Shown here: positions 5,660 to 13,016 of the stretch, piece after piece
Layout of the letters: each line of letters opens with the position of its first letter
How positions within the stretch are numbered: the stretch's first letter is position 1
NCBI GenBank assembly: GCA_026193675.1
Contig: JAPHSO010000209.1
Coordinates: 1-13,289 of the forward strand
Reading direction: 5' to 3'
Source: Gammaproteobacteria bacterium
Lineage (GTDB): Bacteria; Pseudomonadota; Gammaproteobacteria; Thiohalomonadales; Thiohalomonadaceae
DNA length: 13,289 nt
The notes under the pieces: model-generated
Told to the model about the DNA's origin: nothing
Database searches by the model: none
What the model saw: the letters and a program-made list of their open reading frames with translations, nothing else
Made by a program: the position numbers and the translations under genes

Positions 5660-8026
5660 CTATGCACTAAGGGGTTGAGTAGGACTCGAGTTGAGATATT
5701 CTTCGAATTCATCAAATGGTAACGGTCGGCTAAAGAGATATCCCTGAATCATCACGGGACTATGTTGCGTCAACAGGTTGAACTGGGCCTCAAGCTCAAC
5801 CCCTTCGATGACCACATCTAGATTGAGGTGCGCAGCCATCTGGATAACTGAGATCGCTAATGCAGCACTGCGTCCATCGTTCACAATATCAATAATAAAT
5901 GAGCGGTCAATTTTTAGTGTGTCAACAGGGAACCTTTTAAGGTAACTCAAGGCTGAGTAACCTGTTCCAAAGTCATCAATTGCAATATGCACACCCAGTT
6001 TACGCAATTCATTAAACTTCGTTAAAACAACATTATCGTCACTTAACAGCAGCCCCTCTGTAATCTCAACTTTTAACCTGTCTGCAGCAAGACCGCTCTG
6101 TTCGAGCGCATACTCCACAGTCTCAATAAAGTTTTCTGCTCTAAACTGTCGAGCAGAGACATTCACCGATAGCCAAAGGGATCTGTTGACCTCACTACTC
6201 ATCATTTGACTTGTCGCATTGTTTAGAACCCAACGACCAATATCATTAATCACCTCGCTCTCTTCAGCCAGCGGTATGAAAATATCGGGCGGAACCGTAC
6301 ACAGTTTTTCGTTGTGCCAACGTAGTAACGCTTCAGATCCAACAACTGCTCTTGTTGTGGCGTCAATAACGGGCTGATAGTAAAGCTCAAGTTCATTGTT
6401 TTTGATCGCCTTTCTGAGGAGCCCATCCATCTCCATTCGCGCCTTAACCTCGTCATTCATTGACTGAGTGAAGAAGGCAAATCGATTACGCCCCTCTTTT
6501 TTAGCTCGATACATTGCCGAGTCAGCATCACGCAGCATTATTTCTGGCTCGGAATAGCCTGCCGTAGCAATACTGATACCGATGCTGGGGGATACAAATA
6601 GATCTTTCCCCTCATAACAGAATGGTTTAATCAACGTTTCGATAATTTTCTTGGCAACAATCTCTGCATTATGAAAACTATGAATTTTAGGGATGATGAT
6701 CAGAAACTCATCACCACCAAGACGTGCCACCGTATCATCTTCTCGAACACACAGTTTAAAGCGCTCCGCAGCTTCGACCAGCACTAAATCTCCAGTCGCA
6801 TGCCCCAATGTGTCATTAATGTTCTTAAAATGATCGAGGTCGATCATTAACGTCGCAACAACACCATCTTCTCGCTGAGAGGCATGCAGTGATTGCTTCA
6901 GCCGATCCATAGCCAGAGCTCGGTTTGGAAGTTTAGTTAATTGATCATAGTTTGCTTGAAACAGAAGCTCATCTTCATAGCTCTTTCTAAGCGTCACATC
7001 TTCCTTGGTTGCAAGAAAGTTAACGATTTTCCCCTGCTTATCCTTAAGCGGTTTAATCGTAGCCCGTTCCCAATACTTTTCACCATTCTTGCGCTTATTA
7101 AGTAACTCACCGACCCAGGTCTTACCGGAAAGAATCGTAGACCAGAGATCCTGGTAGACCTCAGCAGGAGTCTCTTTGGCGCTGACCATGCCAGGCTTGT
7201 GCCCATAAACCTCCTGAAAGCTGTAACCTGAAATTTCAACAAAGCTGGAGTTCACATACAGGATATTTCCGGCATTGTCGGTTAAGACTATTGAATTGGG
7301 ACTCTGCTCAGCAATCTCGGCAAGGATCCGCAGATCCTCCTCCTTCTGCTTCAGTTTGGAGGTCATCTGATTAAAGGCTGAGGTTAGCTGATCAAGCTCA
7401 TCTTCAGAACCTGAAAAACGCTGCCTTCGATTTAACTTAAACTCTGGCATTTCACCTGTCTGTGACGACTCTTTGGCTATACCTGCCAACTGGAGAATAT
7501 GTCGCCCCATCATTTGATAGAAGATATAGAGCACAAACAGGGCAACCAAAATGGTTTTAAGCGCATTACTTCCAAGATTCAGCAAAAGCTCATTAATAAT
7601 ACGTCCGTATATATTATCCAGGCTACCTTTAACCAGCAGATAGCCAATCGTCAGCTCCCTGTCTCGATACTGGTAGGTTAACGGAAACTCCATCTGCAAT
7701 TCGTTTTCAACATCGGGATTGCCAGAATTCCATTTAATGATCCCATCTTCATCCTTGATCGCCACAAAATTGATGTCATTTAACTGAACCAAACCATTTA
7801 TTTCGCTCTGAATCTGTTGTTCATCAACTAACCAGACACTACGTGAAATGGGTTCTAGCTCAGTCGTCTCAATTTGAGACATAACAGAGTAGAAATCAGA
7901 GAGCTCCTGTTGATAACGACCACTAATCTGTAGCAGCGTAATAACCAGCGTCAGTACGGAACTAAACAGAATGATTGAAATAAGCAGCCGCTTTGCAAGT
8001 ACGCTGTTAAGAAAATGATACCCCAT
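5660..8026 (-). CDS. Membrane HAMP-PAS-GGDEF-EAL cyclic-di-GMP enzyme
   Basis: The 788-residue product is an inner-membrane sensor combining diguanylate cyclase and phosphodiesterase domains. TM1 is about residues 12-33, a periplasmic segment of roughly 120 residues follows (WLVDEQQIQSEINGLVQ resembles small sensor domains), and TM2 is about 155-173. Then come HAMP (about 172-226), PAS (about 232-350), GGDEF (about 355-515) and EAL (about 530-775). The active sites look intact: GGDEF at 437-441 with an RxxD inhibitory site at 428-431, EAL at 565-567, NVSARQF at 622-628, DDFGTGYS at 684-691 and EGVE at 741-744. It could both make and degrade cyclic-di-GMP. Its start is 12 nt after the stop of a periplasmic solute-binding protein gene and has no clear ribosome-binding site, suggesting coupled translation and a functional pair. 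Confidence 0.95.
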   Translation of the reverse strand: MGYHFLNSVLAKRLLISIILFSSVLTLVITLLQISGRYQQELSDFYSVMSQIETTELEPISRSVWLVDEQQIQSEINGLVQLNDINFVAIKDEDGIIKWNSGNPDVENELQMEFPLTYQYRDRELTIGYLLVKGSLDNIYGRIINELLLNLGSNALKTILVALFVLYIFYQMMGRHILQLAGIAKESSQTGEMPEFKLNRRQRFSGSEDELDQLTSAFNQMTSKLKQKEEDLRILAEIAEQSPNSIVLTDNAGNILYVNSSFVEISGYSFQEVYGHKPGMVSAKETPAEVYQDLWSTILSGKTWVGELLNKRKNGEKYWERATIKPLKDKQGKIVNFLATKEDVTLRKSYEDELLFQANYDQLTKLPNRALAMDRLKQSLHASQREDGVVATLMIDLDHFKNINDTLGHATGDLVLVEAAERFKLCVREDDTVARLGGDEFLIIIPKIHSFHNAEIVAKKIIETLIKPFCYEGKDLFVSPSIGISIATAGYSEPEIMLRDADSAMYRAKKEGRNRFAFFTQSMNDEVKARMEMDGLLRKAIKNNELELYYQPVIDATTRAVVGSEALLRWHNEKLCTVPPDIFIPLAEESEVINDIGRWVLNNATSQMMSSEVNRSLWLSVNVSARQFRAENFIETVEYALEQSGLAADRLKVEITEGLLLSDDNVVLTKFNELRKLGVHIAIDDFGTGYSALSYLKRFPVDTLKIDRSFIIDIVNDGRSAALAISVIQMAAHLNLDVVIEGVELEAQFNLLTQHSPVMIQGYLFSRPLPFDEFEEYLNSSPTQPLSA

Positions 8027-8038
8027 AAGAATAGCTGG

Positions 8039-8767
8039 TTACTGGATCAGACGACCCAAAGTCTGTTCAAATATCTGCCGGTAGCTACCATCATTTTTCA
8101 TTTGCTTGAGCTCATCAGCCACCTTAGGGACTATGGCGCTATGCTTTTTGTTGAGATACATAAACATATTCAACTTTACAAAAGGTGGGTCTAAAACTTG
8201 TATCCCTTCAACCCCACTCTGCTTTGCCAACAAAAGCCCCTGCCATTTTTCATAGAGAACGACATCCGTACGTCCCTCTTTAAGCAACTCAAACATCTGT
8301 CTGGCCTCACCGACGACAACATTATTTTCATTGCGGGGTATATTGTTTTCAAAGATTTTCCAACCTCTCACATAGGAGGTGGTGTACCCTTCTAGTTTCT
8401 TCCACTCACCCTGTAGTGACAATGGACTCAGGCTGTAGCCGACAAACTCTGAGTCAAAGATCGACTCAGGCACTCTTACTAAATTGGGATAGCTCTTTTC
8501 AAGCCCCTTAATTCTCAGCAGGTTGCCATCATCAATTCCTTTATTGGAATTTACCAGGGCTCGTTTAGCCGGAACGATAACGACTTCAAGCTCAATCCCC
8601 ACACGGCGAAACAGCTCAACGGCCAGTGTATCTAGAAAACCCTTAGTGGTTGCTGATGAGACAAGTGGTGGCTTAAGACCGGTAGCAATGGTTAGTCTCT
8701 CTTGAGCGACGGTCTCGGTAATTGTTAGTGATGAAAATAGTATTGATATTAAGACAAAAAGCCTCAT
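8039..8767 (-). CDS. Exported family-3-like periplasmic solute-binding protein
   Basis: The 242-residue product has a signal peptide (residues 1 to about 21, hydrophobic LFVLISILFSSL, likely cut in TVA-QE) and one extracellular solute-binding domain of the bacterial family-3 type. Supporting features are the first strand LTIATGLKPPL, GFLDTLAVELFRRVGIELEVV, then PAKRALVNSNKGIDDGNLLRI, the domain-swap region with VVGEARQMFELLKEGRTDVVLYEKW, and the final helix KNDGSYRQIFEQTL. No ABC permease or ATPase lies nearby. Instead the gene is 12 nt upstream of the GGDEF-EAL gene, so the likely job is to sense a ligand and signal to that membrane protein. I do not see the full amino-acid-binding Arg/Asp pair with certainty, so ligand class is open. 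The ATG has only a poor ribosome-binding site. Confidence 0.85.
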   Translation of the reverse strand: MRLFVLISILFSSLTITETVAQERLTIATGLKPPLVSSATTKGFLDTLAVELFRRVGIELEVVIVPAKRALVNSNKGIDDGNLLRIKGLEKSYPNLVRVPESIFDSEFVGYSLSPLSLQGEWKKLEGYTTSYVRGWKIFENNIPRNENNVVVGEARQMFELLKEGRTDVVLYEKWQGLLLAKQSGVEGIQVLDPPFVKLNMFMYLNKKHSAIVPKVADELKQMKNDGSYRQIFEQTLGRLIQ

Positions 8768-8836
8768 TCCCGACCAGCCTGTTCAAATGTTATAAAGATG
8801 ATCATATCATTCATCCTGGACAGCAGTTTATCAAGC

Positions 8837-8865
8837 CTCATTTATGATATATGCCATAAATTGAG
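8837..8865. repeat. Imperfect inverted repeat between the HD-GYP and solute-binding protein genes
   Basis: CTCATTTATG at 8837-8846 pairs with CATAAATTGAG at 8855-8865, giving ten base pairs with one bulged T and an 8-nt loop. It lies in the 143-nt gap after the HD-GYP stop and before the solute-binding protein start. It is AT-rich with no T-run, so it could be an operator for the downstream pair or a weak transcript end. Confidence 0.35.
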
Positions 8866-8910
8866 TAAATATCTTCAATAAAATGAGTCAATTAGATACC
8901 ACAGCTCTAA

Positions 8911-10188
8911 TTATGCTGTAGCTGGGATGGCGAGCGTATTATCCAAAAGGATTTTGCGCACATCGATACCGTAGGAGTTTGACTTCAGTATCTTCTTGAT
9001 TTTTATGGTTTTCCCCTTGCGTTCATAATAGTCAAGATCGAGCACCATGGGTCTCTCCAGATATTTTTTATTCCTATCGAGCACCAGATTAAGCGTTGGC
9101 AACAGCTTGCGGCGACGATTAACGGTGATGACCACCCCCACTTCGCCCGCATCAAGCTCTACGATTGAACCGATCGGATAGATACCAAGACAGCTGATAA
9201 ACTTCTCGAGTAGATCCTTACTAAAGTGCTTTGAGGCCCATTCAAACATCTTATTGAGTGCCTCATGGGGAGAGATCCGTTCGTGATAGGCCCTATCACT
9301 GGTAATGGCATCATAGACATCGACCATTGCCACAATCTGTACATAGGGTTTTATCCCCTCAGCCATCAGCCCCTTCGGATAACCGGAACCATCCATCCTT
9401 TCATGGTGGTAGCGGATCACATCGAGAGCCGCAGCAGGAAAATCTTTTGTTGTCGATAGCAGGTCATAACCCATCTGAGGATGGGAGTTCATTATTTTGC
9501 GTTCAAATGCGGTCAGTTTTCCTGGCTTGTTAAGAATTTCCAGGGGGACATGCATCTTACCAATATCGTGAAGCAGCGCCCCAAGCCCCAATAGGCGCAA
9601 CTCTTTTTCATCAAATCCCATATGTCGGCCAAACAGAATCGAGATGATGCAGACATTGATACTATGAAGCGTGGTGTATTCGTCCTTCTGCTTGAGCTGC
9701 GTTAGCAGCACCATCGCATTTTCATTATTAATAATATTGTCAACCATGCGATCCGTCAGCTCACGGGCCTCATCGGTATTGATACTCTTGCCCAACCGAA
9801 TATCGTGGAAAATGCTATTCACATACTTTCGGGTACTACCAAAGATCTTGGCAGCCTGGGGGAGCGCCTGACTAAATTTAATTTTATTGTGATACTGAAC
9901 TTCCTGGTCAGTTTGATCAAACTTGTGGCTCAGATTAACCCGCTCTGTCTCAAAACGATGATGTTGGTTCTGGCTGGTAGAGCTGAGCTTTGGTCTAACA
10001 TCGACATCTCGACTCTGTTCAAGATCGATATAGACAAAGTCACAAAAATCATTGAGCTGTTTTAGCTCCTTGTCGGTGCTAATAGGGAATCCCTGAAATA
10101 GAAATGGAGAGCCGATCCATGGACGATCGAGCTCAGCGACATACATACCCAGCCTCAATTCACCTACAGCAATCTTTTTACGCTCCAT
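8911..10188 (-). CDS. DUF3391/HD-GYP cyclic-di-GMP phosphodiesterase
   Basis: The 425-residue cytoplasmic product has the N-terminal DUF3391 domain (about residues 1-125; KIAVGELRLGMYVAELDRPW, then SPFLFQGF) and a C-terminal HD-GYP domain (about 165-360). HD-GYP proteins hydrolyse cyclic-di-GMP to GMP or pGpG. The metal-binding motifs are all present: H175 in TTLHSINV, H207-D208 in LLHDIGKMHVP, H236 in SHPQMGYD, and HHERMDGSGYPKG at 261-273, followed by MVDVYDAITSDRAY. A basic C-terminal extension of about 60 residues (VVITVNRRRKLLP) is typical of this subgroup. The start at 10188 has AAGGG 8 nt upstream. A longer frame opening at 10236 would add 16 residues with no properly spaced ribosome-binding site. 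The SBP and GGDEF-EAL genes follow on the same strand after 143 nt, implying related regulation. Confidence 0.94.
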   Translation of the reverse strand: MERKKIAVGELRLGMYVAELDRPWIGSPFLFQGFPISTDKELKQLNDFCDFVYIDLEQSRDVDVRPKLSSTSQNQHHRFETERVNLSHKFDQTDQEVQYHNKIKFSQALPQAAKIFGSTRKYVNSIFHDIRLGKSINTDEARELTDRMVDNIINNENAMVLLTQLKQKDEYTTLHSINVCIISILFGRHMGFDEKELRLLGLGALLHDIGKMHVPLEILNKPGKLTAFERKIMNSHPQMGYDLLSTTKDFPAAALDVIRYHHERMDGSGYPKGLMAEGIKPYVQIVAMVDVYDAITSDRAYHERISPHEALNKMFEWASKHFSKDLLEKFISCLGIYPIGSIVELDAGEVGVVITVNRRRKLLPTLNLVLDRNKKYLERPMVLDLDYYERKGKTIKIKKILKSNSYGIDVRKILLDNTLAIPATA

Positions 10189-10425
10189 CGTTACAACCCT
10201 TAACCTAAGTTCAGTCTCTCCCCTGGATAAATCCATCTCCGGCTGACCGATACACTCTCATAAGATTTATTCAAAATCACATGAAATCAATAGGAACAAT
10301 TTACCACAGCCACCATACGATTTCCCCCTGTAATTTATATCGTTTTTCCAGGTTTTAGAAGTAGAGAAAGTTGTATATTTACTTTATTCTGAATGGTAAT
10401 TCAAGGTGACCTAAACGGGTAGAAA
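10189..10425. other. Divergent intergenic region, HD-GYP and GCS2-like genes
   Basis: These 237 nt separate two divergent starts. The region is AT-rich. A weak plus-strand candidate promoter is TTGTAT (10371-10376) and GGTAAT (10395-10400), spaced 18 nt. The minus strand offers TTGATT-type boxes without a good partner. I see no RNA gene, and no repeat beyond short chance matches. Confidence 0.4.
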
Positions 10426-11859
10426 ATGGGACAGGATATCGCCAGCTGTCACTTTAAACAGAGCGATTTTGAGCAGTTCAGTCAAAAGCTGAGCCATGAG
10501 ACCACCCTGCTACGTGAGTGGTTTGATAAGAGGCTGCTCTCATCCAATGAGAATTTTGTCGGTTTCGAGCTTGAAGCCTGGCTTATCAAGGCTGGCGGTC
10601 AGCCTGCACCAGTAAATGAATCCTACCTATCAATGCTTGATGACAATGCGCTGTTCAGCCCCGAACTATCTCAATTTAATATCGAGCTGAATAGCACCCC
10701 CAGACACCTCTCGGGAGATCTCTTCAGTGCAATGAAGCGTGAGCTCGATAGCAACTGGGGCCATTGTCGTGAGGTCGCCCAACAAATAGATACCGATCTG
10801 GCGATGATCGGCACCCTTCCCACCCTTGATGATAATATGCTGACACTTGAGCATATGTCGCAGACAGCCCGCTACCAAGCCCTTAATGAACAGGTGCTAC
10901 GCATGCGACAAGGTCGACCAATTGAATTGGACATCAATGGTATAGAACACCTCTCCAGCTCCCACAAAGATGTGATGCTTGAGGCGGCCACCACATCTTT
11001 TCAGATCCATCTACAGGTCTCCCGTGATAAGGCGCTACGCTACTACAATGCCATGCAGGCCCTATCTGCACCTTTGGTCGCGATGAGTGGAAACTCACCC
11101 ATCCTATTTGGGAAGAAACTGTGGCAAGAGACCCGAATACCCATCTTTGAGCAGGCAGTACCGGTGGGTGGTATCAATGGGGCTGCATTCGGCCCATTGA
11201 AGCGTGTCTCATTTGGAACCGGTTATGCACGTCACTCCCTAATGGAGCTATTTGACGAGAATGAACAACACTTCCCTGTGATGTTGCCCGAAACCCTCTC
11301 AGACGACCCGGCAGAATTAAGCCATCTACGACTCCATAATGGGACCATCTGGCGCTGGAATCGGCCATTGATCGGCTTTGATGGCGATGGCACACCCCAT
11401 CTACGCATTGAACACAGAGTGATGCCTGCAGGACCGACCACCATTGATACTATCGCCAACTGTGCACTATTTATTGGGCTCTCCCACTACTTTGCTGAAA
11501 TGAGTGAACCCATTGAAGCAATGCTCGACTTTTCACTGGTACGAGACAACTTCTATCTTGCCGCCAAAAGGGGACTCAAGGCACAGGTCAGTTGGCTCAG
11601 GGGAGAGAGCGGCCGAGCTGATGAGCTATTACAGCACCTTATCCCACTGGCCAGACTCGGTTTAGAAAGACTCGAATGCTCCCGCAACGATATCGACGAT
11701 TACATTTCGGTAATTGAGGGACGGGTAGCCAAGGGTCAGACCGGTGCTGTCTGGCAACTAAACTATCTTGAGGCCAATGGTGGGGATCTAGAGAAGATGT
11801 TCATCGCCTATCTGCAGGGGCAAAACAGTGGAAACCCGGTTCACGAATGGAAGATCTAG
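10426..11859 (+). CDS. Glutamate-cysteine ligase family (GCS2-like) amide ligase
   Basis: The 477-residue product belongs to the GCS2 group (PF04107 type), carboxylate-amine ligases of the glutamine-synthetase-like fold that includes plant and bacterial glutamate-cysteine ligases, EgtA and YbdK. Landmarks are GFELEAWLI (E48 and E50, metal/ATP site), the strand SQFNIELNSTPRHL (84-95), TTSFQIHLQVS (189-199), VAMSGNSPILFGKKLWQETR (218-237) and HLRIEHRVMPAGPT (325-338), whose R327/E329/R331 pattern is conserved in the family. It is longer than YbdK and not an orthologue of E. coli GshA. ATP-dependent joining of glutamate or a similar acid to an amine is expected; the actual substrates are unknown. 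It is the first of a two-gene run with an M14 amidohydrolase gene, and the ribosome-binding site is weak. Glutathione synthesis is possible but not demonstrated. Confidence 0.82.
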   Translation: MGQDIASCHFKQSDFEQFSQKLSHETTLLREWFDKRLLSSNENFVGFELEAWLIKAGGQPAPVNESYLSMLDDNALFSPELSQFNIELNSTPRHLSGDLFSAMKRELDSNWGHCREVAQQIDTDLAMIGTLPTLDDNMLTLEHMSQTARYQALNEQVLRMRQGRPIELDINGIEHLSSSHKDVMLEAATTSFQIHLQVSRDKALRYYNAMQALSAPLVAMSGNSPILFGKKLWQETRIPIFEQAVPVGGINGAAFGPLKRVSFGTGYARHSLMELFDENEQHFPVMLPETLSDDPAELSHLRLHNGTIWRWNRPLIGFDGDGTPHLRIEHRVMPAGPTTIDTIANCALFIGLSHYFAEMSEPIEAMLDFSLVRDNFYLAAKRGLKAQVSWLRGESGRADELLQHLIPLARLGLERLECSRNDIDDYISVIEGRVAKGQTGAVWQLNYLEANGGDLEKMFIAYLQGQNSGNPVHEWKI

Positions 11860-11919
11860 CTCAAAACCATATAATAGGGATTCTCCAATACAGGAGAGCG
11901 CACTTATCACCTAATAACC

Positions 11920-11923
11920 GGAG
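11920..11923 (+). promoter_or_regulatory. Ribosome-binding site of the M14 gene
   Basis: GGAG lies 5 nt before the ATG at 11929 and fixes this start. The 69-nt gap after the preceding gene holds only a 5-bp hairpin (11882-11897) without a T-run, so read-through is expected. Confidence 0.6.
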
Positions 11924-11928
11924 TTATC

Positions 11929-12927
11929 ATGCTTAACGAGTTAGACCATCTGCCAGACGGACTTCTATCTCTTCCTGCCAATCGGCTCTATGAAATACTC
12001 AATGGCCCCACCCTGATCCACCTTCAGGGACGACATCCTGACCCCCTGTTTGTCTCCGTATTGCTACATGGAAATGAGGATACAGGTTGGGATGCGATGC
12101 GTAACCTACTGGAGAAATACCAGAATAGTGAACTCCCCAGGTCGCTGTCGCTATTCATCGGTAATGTGGAATCGGCCAGATACGGTTCACGCCATCTTGA
12201 TGAGCAGCATGATTTCAATCGAATCTGGATAGAAGGCGACTCTGCTGAACACCAGATGGCTGCAGATATCGTCGAAATCATGCGCCAGCGTAATGTCTTT
12301 GCAAGTATCGACATCCATAATAATACCGGCCTCAATCCCCACTACGCCTGCATCAATGTGCTAGAGCACCACTTTTTACACCTTGCCACACTGTTTAGTC
12401 GGACGGTGGTCTACTTCATCAGACCTGAAGGGGTACAGTCATCAGCCTTTAGTCAGCTCTGTCCCTCTGTCACTATCGAATGTGGCAAACCTGGACAAAA
12501 ACATGGTACGGATCACGCCATAGATTTTGTAGAGGCTGCCCTTCACCTTGATCACTTTCCTGAACATCATCTGTCACCACATGACTATGAGCTGTTTCAC
12601 ACCGTAGCTATCGTTAAAATTCCTGACGATGTTGAATTCAGCTTTACAAATCCAGAAGCCGACCTGCTGTTTATAAACGAAATAGAGCAGTTTAACTTTA
12701 GAGAACTCCCTCCACTAACCCCTCTAGCTGAAATCAAAAATTCATCCGTTCGTCTCGAAGCATGGAGTGAAGAGGGATATGAGGTGGCGGATCGATTTTT
12801 TGAAAATATCGAAAACAGGCTCTACACCAAGCTGCCGGTGATGCCATCGATGCTCACCATGAATGAAGAGGTAATTCGACAGGATTGCCTCTGTTATTTG
12901 ATGGAAAGATTACCGGCTATCGCCTAG
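11929..12927 (+). CDS. M14-family succinylglutamate desuccinylase/aspartoacylase-like enzyme
   Basis: The 332-residue product is a zinc-dependent amidohydrolase of the AstE/aspartoacylase branch of the M14 carboxypeptidases, which remove an acyl group from an acylated amino acid. Zinc ligands are H47 and E50 in LLHGNEDTGWDA, with the third, H130, in SIDIHNNTG. The substrate-binding region has GNVESARYGSRHLDEQHDFNRIW (79-100), and the general base is probably E184 in VTIECGKPGQ. The C-terminal 100 residues form the usual acyl-binding domain. No signal peptide, so cytoplasmic. It follows the GCS2-like gene on the same strand. Because the partner forms amide bonds and this class hydrolyses them, the pair may handle the same conjugate. 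The substrate cannot be inferred from sequence. Confidence 0.86.
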   Translation: MLNELDHLPDGLLSLPANRLYEILNGPTLIHLQGRHPDPLFVSVLLHGNEDTGWDAMRNLLEKYQNSELPRSLSLFIGNVESARYGSRHLDEQHDFNRIWIEGDSAEHQMAADIVEIMRQRNVFASIDIHNNTGLNPHYACINVLEHHFLHLATLFSRTVVYFIRPEGVQSSAFSQLCPSVTIECGKPGQKHGTDHAIDFVEAALHLDHFPEHHLSPHDYELFHTVAIVKIPDDVEFSFTNPEADLLFINEIEQFNFRELPPLTPLAEIKNSSVRLEAWSEEGYEVADRFFENIENRLYTKLPVMPSMLTMNEEVIRQDCLCYLMERLPAIA

Positions 12928-13016
12928 CCAGGAATAAGAGCAAACCAGGGGCGAAGCCATTAGCGTCTCACATATAAAACGGACGGCCTATTCCAAAATT
13001 ATCAATCACCATTGTC

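Noticed and set aside
5644..5661. AGCT-ended AT-rich stretch after the GGDEF-EAL gene as an inverted repeat
   Set aside because: Only the four outer bases pair. The inner A/T run is not symmetric.
10189..10236. Longer N-terminus of the HD-GYP protein from ATG 10236
   Set aside because: GGAG directly abuts that ATG with no spacing. The family begins with MxxKKIxVxxLxxGMYV, matching the start at 10188.
11882..11897. Hairpin between the GCS2-like and M14 genes as a terminator
   Set aside because: The stem is only five pairs, TCTCC with GGAGA, and no T-run follows.
12915..12929. Hairpin GGCTA/TAGCC at the M14 stop codon as a terminator
   Set aside because: A five-pair stem with no T-tract downstream is not enough to call an intrinsic terminator.
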